Source: Sphaerisporangium corydalis (lineage in GTDB: Bacteria > Actinomycetota > Actinomycetes > Streptosporangiales > Streptosporangiaceae). From it: a stretch of DNA of 64,000 nucleotides. The notes under the pieces were generated by a model. That model saw only the letters and a program-made list of their open reading frames with translations. It had not been told where the DNA came from and made no database searches. The DNA lies in NCBI RefSeq assembly GCF_025506355.1, contig NZ_JANZYP010000022.1, positions 1 to 64,000 on the forward strand, read 5' to 3'. Below, piece by piece: positions 36,023 through 46,559 of the stretch (its first letter is position 1; each line of letters starts with the position of its first letter). The position numbers and the translations under genes are program-made.

Positions 36023-36406
36023 ATGTCCGTCCGTCTCCTGCTTGCCGCCGCCGCACCGGCGGCCGCCACTGTTCTAGCCCAGCCCGTGGGCGCATACGAC
36101 CTGACCCCCGGCCGTCTTTGGTCCCTGGTCGCCGCAGCGGCCGGACTGGCCGGCGTGGTCCTCGGCGGGCTCGCTCTGGCCCGCCCAACCGGCCGGTTCG
36201 GTAGCGGCTCCTGGAGAGTGCGGGCTGTTATGGCACTAGCGGCGGGGCTGACCAGCATGGTCATCGGCGGCCTGGTCGTGGCCGCCGCCAAGGGCGGCCC
36301 CGGCACCGGCTACGGCATCGTCGGAGGCTACGTGGACCTGGTGATCGGGCTGATCGCCATGGTCCTGGGCGGGCTGGCAGTGGCCCGGGCCCGCCGCACC
36401 ACCTGA
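36023..36406 (+). CDS. Small membrane protein, DUF6223-like
   Basis: A 127-residue protein with a signal-like first helix (residues 4-22) and three further hydrophobic segments, ending in a basic tail (ARARRTT). The GPGTGYGIVGGY to VLGGLAVARAR pattern matches what I know of DUF6223-type actinobacterial proteins; function unknown. ATG 36023 follows AAAGGA; the frame is open from 35816 without coding support. It is divergent from the histidine kinase and may be controlled by that system. Confidence 0.7.
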   Translation: MSVRLLLAAAAPAAATVLAQPVGAYDLTPGRLWSLVAAAAGLAGVVLGGLALARPTGRFGSGSWRVRAVMALAAGLTSMVIGGLVVAAAKGGPGTGYGIVGGYVDLVIGLIAMVLGGLAVARARRTT

Positions 36407-36621
36407 CCCCGGCCCGGCGCCGAAACCATCGACGAAACCCGTACTCGCCGGACAGGTGCTGGCGCACTGCCTCGGCGGCTCGGTCGGCGTCGGCGGCTTG
36501 GCCACGCTGGGGCACGTTGAGAAAGCCAGAGGTGGGTGGCCACGGTAGACCCACCCGCCCGGCGGTTGGCCATCAGCGGCGCCCGACCGGCAGTACGGGC
36601 AGCGAGCGCGACGTCGGTCAT
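36328..36621 (-). CDS. Doubtful small ORF, possibly a broken gene
   Basis: A minus-strand ATG at 36621 (MTDVALAARTAGRAPL) follows AAAGG and lies just after the chrA stop. The first 34 codons look plausible, but the rest changes character, and a neighbouring frame (VPQRGQAADADRAAEAV) looks more protein-like, as if frameshifted. It overlaps the DUF6223 gene on the other strand. It may be a decayed gene or chance. Confidence 0.2.
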   Translation of the reverse strand: MTDVALAARTAGRAPLMANRRAGGSTVATHLWLSQRAPAWPSRRRRPSRRGSAPAPVRRVRVSSMVSAPGRGQVVRRARATASPPRTMAISPITRST

Positions 36622-36632
36622 CGCAGAGCCTT

Positions 36633-37850
<1,218 letters not shown>

Positions 37851-37946
37851 TCTTCCCTCTGGTCGTGCGGATCGCCAGGTCGAGGACCCGCGTCAAGGGC
37901 CCAGCCGTCAGCCCGTGAGTAGGCCGGACAGGTCCACTGAAGCCAG

Positions 37947-37970
37947 ATACATCAAATCCGTTTGATGTAT
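37947..37970. promoter_or_regulatory. ArsR-type operator between chrA and arsR fusion
   Basis: ATACATCAAA (37947-37956) and its exact complement TTTGATGTAT (37961-37970) flank TCCG. It overlaps a likely -10 (TATTAT, 37968-37973) whose transcript would begin near ATG 37981, so that mRNA may be leaderless. The operator is centrally placed to repress both directions. Confidence 0.75.
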
Positions 37971-37980
37971 TATGGTGGCC

Positions 37981-38754
37981 ATGGCGACCCCGGCTCAACC
38001 CGCCCCGCCCTTCGCCCGGCTGGCCGGCCATCCGCTGCGGTGGCGGCTGCTGACCGAACTGGCCACCAGCGACCGTCGAGTCCGTGAGCTGGTGAACCTG
38101 GTGGACCACCCGCAGAACCTCATCTCCTACCACCTGCGGTTGCTACGCGACGGCGGCCTGGTCACCATGAGGCACAGCAGTGCTGACGCCCGCGACAGCT
38201 ACTACCACCTGGACCTGGACCGCTGCGCCCACGCCCTGGCCGCCACCGGCCTCGCGCTGCACCCCGCACTCCGCCTCACGCAGGACCCGCCTCAGCCGCC
38301 CGAGCCGTCCGCGCGCCCGCCCGCTGTCTTGTTCACCTGCACCGGCAACAGCGCCCGCTCACCGATCGCCGAAGCCCTGCTGCGCCTGCGTGGCGGCGGC
38401 CACGTCGAGGTCACCAGCGCCGGCAGCCACCCCCGTCCGCACCTGCACCCCGATGCCGTCCGAGCCCTGCGCGACGGCCACGGCGTCGACCTGCGGGACC
38501 AACGGCCACGCCACCTTGACACCCTCACCGGCCGCCACTTCGACCACGTCATCAGCCTCTGCGACAAGGTCCGCGAACTCTGCCCCGACTTCGCCGACCA
38601 CCGTGGCGGCCACGCCCGGCGCATCCACTGGAGCATCCCCGACCCTGCCGCCGCACAGACCGGCTACCCCGCCTTCGCCCGCACCCTCGCGGAAATCGAC
38701 ACCCGCGTGCGCCACCTGCTCCCCGCCCTCACATCACAAGAGGCCACGCCATGA
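37981..38754 (+). CDS. ArsR-family repressor fused to low-molecular-weight phosphatase (arsenate reductase-like)
   Basis: A 257-residue fusion. Residues 1-100 are a winged-helix ArsR domain (HPLRWRLLTELATSDRRV, NLISYHLRLLRDGGLV). Residues about 115-250 form an LMW phosphatase/arsenate reductase domain with the CX5R loop in FTCTGNSARSPIAEALL. It could sense and reduce arsenate, or act as another oxyanion-responsive regulator. ATG 37981 matches the possible leaderless start; ATG 37972 is three codons longer. Overlaps the VOC gene by four bases. Confidence 0.88.
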   Translation: MATPAQPAPPFARLAGHPLRWRLLTELATSDRRVRELVNLVDHPQNLISYHLRLLRDGGLVTMRHSSADARDSYYHLDLDRCAHALAATGLALHPALRLTQDPPQPPEPSARPPAVLFTCTGNSARSPIAEALLRLRGGGHVEVTSAGSHPRPHLHPDAVRALRDGHGVDLRDQRPRHLDTLTGRHFDHVISLCDKVRELCPDFADHRGGHARRIHWSIPDPAAAQTGYPAFARTLAEIDTRVRHLLPALTSQEATP

Positions 38755-39158
38755 CCGCACCCGATCAGTTCGCCGCCGTCCGCTACCTCGTCGACGACGT
38801 GGCCGCGGCCGTCGACTTCTACACCACCCACCTCGGCTTCACCCTGCGCCTGGACGCCGCGCCCGCCTTCGCCGACGTGATACGTGGACCGCTGCGGCTG
38901 CTGCTGTCCGGCCCCGCCAGCTCCGGCGCCCGCGCCACACCCACCGACACCCCCGCCGGACGCAACCGCATCCACCTCATCGTCGACGACCTCGACACCG
39001 CGATCGAGCGGCTCCGCGACGCCGGCCAGTCCTTCACCAGCGACGTGGTCGCCGGCCCCGGCGGACGCCAGATCCTGCTCACCGACCCCGCCGGCAACCT
39101 CATCGAACTCTTCGAACCCGCCCACTCTCAAGCCGCCACCACACCGGCCCACGCCTGA
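38751..39158 (+). CDS. VOC (glyoxalase/bleomycin-resistance) family protein
   Basis: A 135-residue one-module VOC protein: VRYLVDDVAAAVDFYTTHLGF at the start and DPAGNLIELFEP at the end, with metal-ligand-type His and Glu. It is translationally coupled to the arsR fusion. ArsI-type arsenic lyases are VOC proteins, but the vicinal cysteines they need are absent here, so another role is more likely. Confidence 0.85.
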   Translation: MTAPDQFAAVRYLVDDVAAAVDFYTTHLGFTLRLDAAPAFADVIRGPLRLLLSGPASSGARATPTDTPAGRNRIHLIVDDLDTAIERLRDAGQSFTSDVVAGPGGRQILLTDPAGNLIELFEPAHSQAATTPAHA

Positions 39159-39344
39159 CCGACGCCCACTGCGGCCGAGCCCCCATCACATTGACGCAGG
39201 CCACGCTCCACGGTGCCTGCCTCGGCGAGGCTGATCCCGCTGCCTTCATGCGCCCCCCGTCCGGCCCCGGAAGGCTACTGGCGGGAATTGTTATTCCTTC
39301 TTGGCTTCCGTGGTTTGGCGGTGGGACTGGAACAGCCGACGTGG

Positions 39345-39950
39345 TCAGGCCGGCTTCCGCAGCGTCCGCCGGAGCGTCTCAAAGGCAGTGGGGCGTGGCA
39401 GGTCCGGCAGCGCATCGCGGATCTGGAGGGCGCATTCCCGCGGGCTGTGAACACTCGTGTCGACGTCGAGGTCATGCAGTTCGTAGGAGTGCACCTGGTG
39501 ATACTGCAGGGCCGCCAGCCCGCGCTGCCGGTCGCCGCGTTCGACCTCGCGGCGTTCCAGTTCGGCCAGCGGGCAGCGCACCCCGACCAGAACGGTCTTT
39601 TCGGGTACGAGCACATCAAGGAGATCCAGCAGCCGCCAGCGCAGGCTGAGCGGATGGTCGACGACCAGGTTGTTCCCGGCCGCGGCCATGCCGGCGACAG
39701 CACGGTGGAAGCCCTTGATGGTGCGATCGATCTCGGCTTGGAGATCTTGGTCGGCTATTTCGCGTTTGGACCGCATCGCGTGAAAGTCATCCACCGGCAT
39801 GTGGAACCAGGTCCCGTCCAGGAGGTTGAGAAGTTCCCTGGCGATGCTGGTCTTGCCAGAGCTGGACGTGCCGTTGAGCAGGATGATCGTGCCTTCGGCC
39901 GCGGTATCGGGGATATGCGCGTGAGCCGGATCCACCGTGTCAGGAGTCAC
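39345..39950 (-). CDS. Chloramphenicol phosphotransferase-like P-loop kinase
   Basis: A 201-residue CPT-family nucleotide-binding kinase. The Walker A reads NGTSSSGKTS (about residue 26), followed by the FHMPVDDFHAM segment with the putative catalytic Asp and the RCPLAELERREVERGDR region. Chloramphenicol phosphotransferases inactivate the drug by 3-O-phosphorylation; many homologues have unknown targets. Stands alone; the 3' side (39159-39344) is empty. Confidence 0.85.
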   Translation of the reverse strand: MTPDTVDPAHAHIPDTAAEGTIILLNGTSSSGKTSIARELLNLLDGTWFHMPVDDFHAMRSKREIADQDLQAEIDRTIKGFHRAVAGMAAAGNNLVVDHPLSLRWRLLDLLDVLVPEKTVLVGVRCPLAELERREVERGDRQRGLAALQYHQVHSYELHDLDVDTSVHSPRECALQIRDALPDLPRPTAFETLRRTLRKPA

Positions 39951-40133
39951 GTCGATCGCAATGATGATGTCTTTCCGCCTCGCAGCTTTGCGGTCCGTGA
40001 TCTACGGGACTGAAATAGACGCTCGTTCCGATCATCGCAGGTACGGCGAAGGCCGTCGCCAGCGATGCCACCGGCGGGTGTCTCCGGGCGCCAGAAGGCT
40101 GGTCACCTCGGCGATGGGATGGCTAGAGACAAT

Positions 40134-40304
40134 GGTCCTCGCCTTCGGCTCGGGCGTTTTTTGGCCTGGCGGCTTGGCTTGGCTTGAGGGTGTTCGCCGG
40201 GTCGACCGCCGTACAGGGCGTTGCCGAGAGAGAACGCGGTCGGGGAACGGGCGGGTCGGTAGGCCCTCGGGTTGGAAACACTGCCCGAGCCGAAGGCGGG
40301 GACC
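40134..40304. mobile_element. R1 element copy C (MITE-like)
   Basis: 171 bp with 22-bp terminal inverted repeats (40134-40155 and 40283-40304), one mismatch (GGCGGGGACC). The same interior blocks as copies A2 and B, with small deletions. It lies 52 bp left of repeat R2, in the gap between the CPT gene and the TetR gene. Confidence 0.75.
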
Positions 40305-40355
40305 TTTGGCAGGGGCGCTGGGACGTTGAGTCCTCTGGGGGTCGGTCCATGCCTG

Positions 40356-40512
40356 TGGTGGTGTTCAGGTCACGAGGGTCGGTCCGCGTTCGTGGGTGGG
40401 TGGTGATGGGTTGCGAGTTTTGGGTGGGCAGGACTCGGTTCCCACGACATTGTTCAACGGGTGGGCCAATTGAAGCCGGTGCCTTTCCTTACCCATATTC
40501 CCGGGAGAGCGC
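40356..40512. repeat. Repeat R2 copy 1, running into the 3' end of the TetR gene
   Basis: About 155 bp (GTTCAGGTCACGAGGGTCGG ... GCCAATTGAAGCCGGTGCC) that recurs with few changes at 47148-47311. Its right end includes the last codons and stop of the TetR gene, which appear at the second copy without the rest of that gene. Confidence 0.75.
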
Positions 40513-41079
40513 GTCAATGGCGTTGTCGATGAGGACGGCGGCGATGGCGGCGGCGGTGGGGAAGGCGTCGGCGTTGAGGACCCGGGTGCGGGCCGCGGCG
40601 CCGTCGATGAGCAGCGCGAGCTGCTCGCCGAGCTGTTCCGGGCAGGCGGCGCCGGCTTCGCGGGCGGTGTCGGCGAGCCTCGCGGCGACGGCTTTCTTGT
40701 AGTCGCGTGCGTACTGGGATGCCGGGTGCTGGGGGTCGTGGAGTTCGACGGCGGCGGCGATGTAGGGGCACAGGGGGGTGGTGGAGGGGATGTCGAAAGC
40801 GGCGAGGAGCCGTTCGCGGGGCGTGAGGTCGGTGCGGTCGAACACACCGGACAGAACGGAGGGGTCGAACCGTCGCAGGTACTCGGCGACGAGTTCGTCC
40901 TTGCCGGGGAAGTGCTGGTAGGCCGTGCGCTTGGACACCTCGGCCGCCGCGCAAAGCTGGTCCATTCCGGTGCGGTTGATGCCCTGCTCGCGGAACAGCC
41001 GCTGGGACGCGCTGAGGATGCGCTCGCGGGCGCCCCGGCCGCGGCGGCGCCCCTTGGGGCCCTTCTCCAACTCCGTCAT
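40489..41079 (-). CDS. TetR-family transcriptional repressor
   Basis: A 196-residue regulator with an N-terminal TetR HTH (ARERILSASQRLFREQGINR, then the EVSKRTAYQHFPGKDELVAE recognition helix region) and a ligand-binding C-terminal domain. It is divergent from an SDR gene; the intergenic region holds TACCCA/TGGGTA and two GGTGTACATA motifs, so it probably represses itself and the SDR-reductase pair. ATG 41079; the frame is open to 41634 but overlaps the SDR gene. Confidence 0.92.
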   Translation of the reverse strand: MTELEKGPKGRRRGRGARERILSASQRLFREQGINRTGMDQLCAAAEVSKRTAYQHFPGKDELVAEYLRRFDPSVLSGVFDRTDLTPRERLLAAFDIPSTTPLCPYIAAAVELHDPQHPASQYARDYKKAVAARLADTAREAGAACPEQLGEQLALLIDGAAARTRVLNADAFPTAAAIAAVLIDNAIDALSREYG

Positions 41080-41089
41080 GGACCCATGG

Positions 41090-41174
41090 TACCCAGATGG
41101 GTAACGACCGGTGTACATAGTTTGCGTCCCGGTCGCCCGCCCCGTACCGTAAGCACACAGGGCGGTGTACATAA
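41090..41174. promoter_or_regulatory. Divergent TetR/SDR control region
   Basis: Contains TACCCA-GA-TGGGTA (41090-41103), a direct repeat GGTGTACATA at 41110-41119 and 41164-41173 (the second within GGTGT-ACATA-ACACC), and a promoter for the SDR gene: TTGCGT (41122-41127), 17 bp, TACCGT (41145-41150). The motifs flank the promoter, as for repression. Confidence 0.55.
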
Positions 41175-41221
41175 CACCGTCACCCCAGGTGTGCACGGCA
41201 CCACCGACCCGAAGGAGCGAC

Positions 41222-41956
41222 GTGGGAAAGCTTGACGGCAAGGTAGCGGTCATCACCGGCGGTACCACCGGCATGGCGCTGGCCGGCGCGAAGCTGTTCG
41301 TCGAGGAGGGAGCGCACGTCTTCATCACCGGCCGCCGCCAGGACGCCCTGGAGGAGGCCGTGAAGCAGATCGGCCGCAACGTCACCGGCGTCCAGGGTGA
41401 CGCCGCCGACCTGGACGACCTGGACCGCCTGTACGACACCGTCAAGCGGGAGAAAGGCAGCCTCGACGTGCTGTGGGCCAGCGCCGGCGGCGGCGAGCCC
41501 GCCCCGCTCGGCGAGATCACCGAGGCCCAGTTCGACACCTGGTTCGGGCTCAACGCCCGTGGCACCCTGTTCACCGTCCAGAAGGCCCTCCCGCTCTTCA
41601 ACGACGGGGGCTCCATCCTCATGACCGGCTCCAACGCCTCCCTCGGCGCCTTCCCCGGCTGGAGCGTCTACGCCGGCAGCAAGGCCGTCCAGCAGGCATG
41701 GGCCCGCATCTGGCTCAACGAGCTCAAGGACCGCCGCATCCGCGTCAACGTCCTGACCCCCGGCCAGGTCGCCTCCGCCAAGCAGGAAGAACTCTTCGAC
41801 GAGGCCACCAAGCGCCAGTTCGAGTCCCTCATCCCCCGCGGCCAGATGGGCCGCCCCGACGAAATCGCCACCGCCGCTCTCTATCTCGCCTCCGACGACT
41901 CCAGCTACGTCAACGGCATGGAACTCGTCGCTGACGGCGGCACCACCGCCATCTGA
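41222..41956 (+). CDS. Short-chain dehydrogenase/reductase
   Basis: A 244-residue classical SDR oxidoreductase. The cofactor motif is ITGGTTGMALA, where the usual third Gly is Met. The catalytic Ser, Tyr and Lys are seen in MTGSNASLG and WSVYAGSKA. NADPH use is suggested by TGRRQD after beta-2. GTG 41222 follows AAGGAG. Substrate unknown; downstream is an NADP-dependent reductase-like gene 30 bp away in the same operon. Confidence 0.9.
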   Translation: MGKLDGKVAVITGGTTGMALAGAKLFVEEGAHVFITGRRQDALEEAVKQIGRNVTGVQGDAADLDDLDRLYDTVKREKGSLDVLWASAGGGEPAPLGEITEAQFDTWFGLNARGTLFTVQKALPLFNDGGSILMTGSNASLGAFPGWSVYAGSKAVQQAWARIWLNELKDRRIRVNVLTPGQVASAKQEELFDEATKRQFESLIPRGQMGRPDEIATAALYLASDDSSYVNGMELVADGGTTAI

Positions 41957-41986
41957 CCGAACAACACCACCAGGGCAGGACATCTC

Positions 41987-42610
41987 ATGAGCGACATCAG
42001 CATCATCGGCACCGGGAACATGGCCCGCACCATCGGCGCGCGGGCAATAGCGGGCGGTAACACCGTCGAAGTCATGGGCCGCGATCAGTCCAAGGCCGCT
42101 GACCTGGCCAAGGCTCTCGGCGGCGGCGCCACGACGGGAGAATGGGGCACCACCCCGGCCGGGGACATCGTCATCGTGGCCCTGTTGCACGACGGTGTCG
42201 TGCCGGTCGTCACCCAGTACGGAGACGCCCTCGCCGGCAAGGTCATCGTCGACATCAGCAATCCCTTCAATTCCACGTTCGACGGGCTGGCCCACCGTGA
42301 GGAAACCTCGATCGCGCAGGAAGTCGCCAAGGCGGCCCCGGCCAGCGCCGGCGTGGTGAAGGCGTTCAACACCATCTTCCGTCATGTCCTGGAGAAGGGT
42401 CGGCCCGACGTCTTCATCGCCGGCGACGATGCGCAGGCCAAGGCAAGTGTGGAGGCGTTCATCGAGAGCCTCGGGCTGCGCCCGCTGGACGTCGGCGGCC
42501 TGAAAATGGCGCACTGGCTGGAAGGAGCGGGCGTGGTCACGGTGGGCCTCGCCAACCACGGGGTGGGGAACTTCGACTTCGCCCTCAGCATCACCGAACT
42601 TCCCGTCTGA
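41987..42610 (+). CDS. NADPH-dependent F420 reductase-like (NPR) protein
   Basis: A 207-residue Rossmann protein of the coenzyme F420-dependent NADP oxidoreductase/NPR family. The N-terminal ISIIGTGNMARTIGARA motif binds dinucleotide, VIVDISNPFN and VKAFNTIFRHVL are typical of the family. It may move hydride between NADPH and F420 or another carrier for the SDR upstream. Same operon as the SDR, likely under the TetR repressor. Confidence 0.85.
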   Translation: MSDISIIGTGNMARTIGARAIAGGNTVEVMGRDQSKAADLAKALGGGATTGEWGTTPAGDIVIVALLHDGVVPVVTQYGDALAGKVIVDISNPFNSTFDGLAHREETSIAQEVAKAAPASAGVVKAFNTIFRHVLEKGRPDVFIAGDDAQAKASVEAFIESLGLRPLDVGGLKMAHWLEGAGVVTVGLANHGVGNFDFALSITELPV

Positions 42611-42963
42611 GCGAACGGTTGACGGATCACCGAATTACTCGCCGTTCGTCGCCGCCGTGACAGTCGTTCAGGTGCGTGCCAACAGGTTTCCGTGAGCTCG
42701 CTTAATGATCGGAGCAGGTCACCTGGGGCAGAGTGGAGCGCCGTTCGGGGTGGGCGGTGTAGACGTACTTCATGGCGGTGGCGGCGGGGATACCGAGATC
42801 AACGCAGGAACAACCGAACGTGATCGCATCCGGTCCAGGCCCGATCCCGGCCGGCCACCACCGCAAGATCAATTCACTAGCCACCGAACATGAGGCCAGT
42901 GCTCGAGCCGCGATGAGATCCTCATCGCCCGTCTGCCGGATGGGCCCTGCGCGTTAGAACAAG
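42611..42963. other. Region without recognisable gene
   Basis: About 350 bp after the reductase gene. A minus-strand ORF (42702-42884, 60 codons) is open but not recognised. Base composition is less GC-biased than the core genes, in line with decayed mobile DNA next to the transposase remnant. Confidence 0.4.
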
Positions 42964-43383
42964 GTGTCGCGCACACGCAGCGGCCGGTATCCAGTGGGTC
43001 CAAGCTGGGCCAGTTCACCTTCGATGTCGACCTCCATGAAACCCAAGAAGTTGATGTTCGCACTGTGCACTGGCCGTGCTCACCCTGGCCTTCCTGGTCG
43101 TCACACTGCCGCCCTCATCCAGCACGCCGACCTGGACGAAGTCCCCTCACGCAGCGACCTCACACCGACCAATCACAGCGATCAGCTGATAGCGATCTCA
43201 GCCAATGAGATCCGGCACCTGTCCACCTCGCTGACCCGGCCCGCCCTCAACGAACACACCACGTCCACCACGGGTCGCAAGGCGGCGACGCCATCAGACC
43301 CACGCTCGACAATCCCATTACCAGCGACAACACCTAAAAGATCAATAAGTGCGGCTGAAGTACTAGAACGCGCCAACACGTAA
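42964..43383 (+). pseudogene. Decayed DDE transposase remnant (IS701/IS4-like)
   Basis: The stretch DQLIAISANEIRHLSTSL resembles the C-terminal part of actinobacterial IS701/IS4-type transposases, and the neighbouring frame just upstream reads LAVLTLAFLVVT, also typical of these proteins, which implies a frameshift near 43110. No full-length enzyme remains. The 290 bp that follow, up to the TIR-WD40 gene, contain nothing recognised. Confidence 0.45.
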
Positions 43384-43672
43384 GGAGCAACCAAGCTACG
43401 CCCATGCGGTACACAGTCGGTGTCGTTTTTCCCCGGCTTCTCCGAATCGTATTCGTATCCGTCCCGGGTGAGGCCGGTTTGCATGGCGTTCGAGAACATC
43501 CGTGGCGGTAGCGACATCTGGCGTATTTTACTTGGCACCAGTAGGATATCAATCCTCGGGGATCTTGATATGCCGCTCCAATTGCATGCCGAAGCCAGCA
43601 TGCCGCGAAACGTCGAGACGACCTTAGGCTACAGATGATCTCTTTCGCTCCCCTGATTTCGATCAAGAGAAC

Positions 43673-46534
43673 ATGATGTCCGAATCTAAGTTTCGCCATG
43701 AGGACGCCGGCGCGGAAACACGGGGAAGGGGAGCTTCTCGAGGTGGTCGTCGAAACGACGGATACGACGCATTCATATCGTACAGCCACGAGAAGGATAG
43801 CGTCTTGGCCAAGGCCCTTCAATCGGAGCTGCAGGCCTTTGCTCGCCCCTGGTACCGACCTCGCGCTCTGCGCATCTTCCGTGATGAGACAAGTCTGTCC
43901 GCCACGCCTGGCCTATGGCCAACGATCCAGCAGGCCCTCGAAGTGTCAGACTGGTTCGTGCTCATGGCCTCTCCAGTCTCGGCTGAATCGAAATGGGTAA
44001 AGGACGAGGTTGAGTGGTGGCTGCGACATCGTAGCCCGGACCGGATTCTGCTGGCGCTTACTGACGGCGAGATCTGCTGGTCCGGCGATGATTTCGACTG
44101 GTCGACCACCAACGCTATCCCGCCTCTATTGTCCGGCGTCTTCAGCCACGAGCCGTTCTGGATAGATCTTCGCAAGTTGCGCTCGATCGCGACGCTTGAG
44201 CAGGTGGACTCCAAGGAGCAACCGCGCCTTGGTGACATCGTCGCCGAGTTCGCTGCGCCTATCCGCGGGCAAGACAAAGATACGCTGGTCGGAGATCACA
44301 TCCGGTATCAGCGAAAAACCCGTCGCCTGGTACAAGCCGTGATCACCGCTCTGACGGGCCTTCTCCTGGTCGCTGTCGTTGCCGCCGCCGCGGCAGTGGC
44401 CCAGGCGAACAATGCCAACGTCCAACGACAGGCCGCGCTACTTCAGCGTGACATCGCAACATCACGTCAACTGGCCGCCAATTCCGAACTCGAAAGTGGT
44501 AGGGATCCTCAACTTGCCGCACTACTCAGTTCTGCCGCGTTCGTCGTGCATGACACGCCAGAGGCTCGTACCAGCATGGTTCACCGGCTGGGAGATCAAG
44601 CAAGCCAGCGCGCGCATCCACAGAAATTCCTGAGCGCCCACGCGGGTGTGGTTAAGACTGTTGCATTCAGCGGCGATGGACGAGTATTGGCGGCCGGCGG
44701 CGACAAGATCGTATTGTGGGACGCGGTCGCTGGGACCCAACTAGCCACCCTGCCAGGAAGCGCCCGGAAGCTGGCATTCAGCCCGAAAGGCAACATGTTG
44801 GCTGTTTGCGACCAAACCAAGGTGACCCTATGGAGCATTCCGCAGCGGGCCCAGATCGCAAGTTTTCCTTGCGGGCCGTTGGGCTCGGCCATCGCCTACA
44901 GCCCAGACGGCAAACGACTAGCCGTTGGCGGCCAGGACATCACAACGATCGTCGTGTGGGACATCGCCAAGCACGTCAAACTAGCTACCCTCGCTATGCC
45001 CCCGTCTCCCGCTTCGCCGTCTGAGGGACTAGGTATTAGAGCCCTTGCCTTCAGCCCTGACGGCTCTCTCCTTATCGCGGACTCCAATTACCACGGGCCT
45101 GTTGTATGGGATGTCGATAAAGCCCAACTCGCCCTGAGTCTCAGCGCGTCGGAGCAATGCGGCGTCTTGAGCATCGCCCTCAGTCCGGATGGCGGAATCA
45201 TTGGCGCGGGATGCTCTGCACACTCCGCAATGATCATGCTTTGGGACGCGCGGAAGGGTACCGAACTGGCCCGGATGCAGGCGGATGGGGACGTCGACGC
45301 TCTGCACTTCAGCCCAGACGGCAACACTCTTGCCTCCGCTGATTCCGCCAATCACGTCACGCTGTGGGACATAACCAAATTCACGCGAATCGACACTCTC
45401 AAGGCCCATACCGACGCGGTTACCGACGTCGCCTTCAGCCCCGATGGCCAGACGCTTGCATCCAGCAGTGACGACACCAACATCATCCGGTGGAAACTCG
45501 GAACTCGAAGTCCGCTATCCTCCACCAGCCTGCCTGACGCTGGTTCACCTGTAGCGTTCAACCTGTCAGGCAATCTGCTCTTGGCCGCCTTCGCCAAGAA
45601 TCGCTCCAATGCCTCCGTCTGGGACGTCATCCGACGCGTCCAGGTGGCCAAGCTGCCGAGCGAAGATTCCCCGTTGGGCTTCACCGCCGACGGCCGTGTT
45701 CTCGTCGTGCACAAAGGGAACTTCACCGTATGGGATTTGGCGCATGGCGGGCGCACGGCGCTGGGCGTCCCCCCTGCCGCCGTCAGCGTTGGGGGTGGCC
45801 CGTATGGAGCGCGACCGGTAGCTCTGAGCAGGGATGGCCGGGAGATGGCCACGGTCATCGGCGACGGCACCAAACTGGTGGTGTGGGACCTTGGTCGCGA
45901 CATTCAAATGGCGACGCTACCCGCGCCGGAGGGGATAAGCAGCATCGCATTCGGTTCAGATTCGAAAACGCTGTCCGCAGGTGAAAGCGGCGGACCGATC
46001 GTAGTGTGGGATGTCCCACATGCCAAGAAGCTCGCAGAGTTCCCGGTCGACACCCTCGGCGGTTCCATCGTAACTGTCACGTCAAGCCCGGATGGTCATA
46101 CACTCGCATCGCTGCAACCTGCAGGTCAGCCCCAGACACCCTCAGGATGTTTCGGGTGCGAGGTCATATTGTGGAGTCTTGATCGACGGGCCCGGATCGC
46201 CACATTAGCTGGCCACACCTTCCAGCCTGGCGACGTCGCCTTCAGTCCAGACAGTCAAACCGTTGTGTCAGCCGCTGCGGGTGAAATCATCCTGTGGTCG
46301 GTGGCCCAGCGTGCCCCTATGGCCAAGCTTATCTTGGCAAGCGGACCACTCGTCTACAGCCCCAATGGACGCATACTAGCATCGACTAGCCGAAACAATG
46401 CAATCACACTTTGGGACACCGACCCAGCGTCGTGGCGGCGAACCCTCTGCACGATCGCGGATCGTGACCTAACGCCTGCTGAGTGGAATGCTTACCTTCC
46501 CGAAAGGCCTTATCGACACGTTTGTGCAAATTGA
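43673..46534 (+). CDS. TIR domain-transmembrane-WD40-like repeat protein (copy 2)
   Basis: A 953-residue protein with the same design as the 8.7-11.6 kb gene. TIR domain at about 30-175 (GYDAFISYSHEKDS; WVKDEVEWW with the candidate catalytic Glu), one membrane helix at about 232-255 (TGLLLVAVVAAAAAVA), then WD40-like repeats (VAFSPDGQTLASSSDD and many FSPDG..LA...WD) and a tail RDLTPAEWNAYLP. Codon use is far less GC-biased than in copy 1 and it is flanked by transposase remnants, so it was probably acquired. Likely a membrane-bound sensor-effector of immunity or signalling. Confidence 0.9.
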   Translation: MMSESKFRHEDAGAETRGRGASRGGRRNDGYDAFISYSHEKDSVLAKALQSELQAFARPWYRPRALRIFRDETSLSATPGLWPTIQQALEVSDWFVLMASPVSAESKWVKDEVEWWLRHRSPDRILLALTDGEICWSGDDFDWSTTNAIPPLLSGVFSHEPFWIDLRKLRSIATLEQVDSKEQPRLGDIVAEFAAPIRGQDKDTLVGDHIRYQRKTRRLVQAVITALTGLLLVAVVAAAAAVAQANNANVQRQAALLQRDIATSRQLAANSELESGRDPQLAALLSSAAFVVHDTPEARTSMVHRLGDQASQRAHPQKFLSAHAGVVKTVAFSGDGRVLAAGGDKIVLWDAVAGTQLATLPGSARKLAFSPKGNMLAVCDQTKVTLWSIPQRAQIASFPCGPLGSAIAYSPDGKRLAVGGQDITTIVVWDIAKHVKLATLAMPPSPASPSEGLGIRALAFSPDGSLLIADSNYHGPVVWDVDKAQLALSLSASEQCGVLSIALSPDGGIIGAGCSAHSAMIMLWDARKGTELARMQADGDVDALHFSPDGNTLASADSANHVTLWDITKFTRIDTLKAHTDAVTDVAFSPDGQTLASSSDDTNIIRWKLGTRSPLSSTSLPDAGSPVAFNLSGNLLLAAFAKNRSNASVWDVIRRVQVAKLPSEDSPLGFTADGRVLVVHKGNFTVWDLAHGGRTALGVPPAAVSVGGGPYGARPVALSRDGREMATVIGDGTKLVVWDLGRDIQMATLPAPEGISSIAFGSDSKTLSAGESGGPIVVWDVPHAKKLAEFPVDTLGGSIVTVTSSPDGHTLASLQPAGQPQTPSGCFGCEVILWSLDRRARIATLAGHTFQPGDVAFSPDSQTVVSAAAGEIILWSVAQRAPMAKLILASGPLVYSPNGRILASTSRNNAITLWDTDPASWRRTLCTIADRDLTPAEWNAYLPERPYRHVCAN

Positions 46535-46559
46535 TAAACGCGCAACTGATCTTAAATTC

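Noticed and set aside
38751-39158. ArsI organoarsenical lyase
   Set aside because: The VOC fold and arsR context fit, but the needed cysteines are absent.
42702-42884. 60-codon minus-strand ORF as a gene
   Set aside because: No recognisable domain, no ribosome binding site and decayed mobile DNA next to it.
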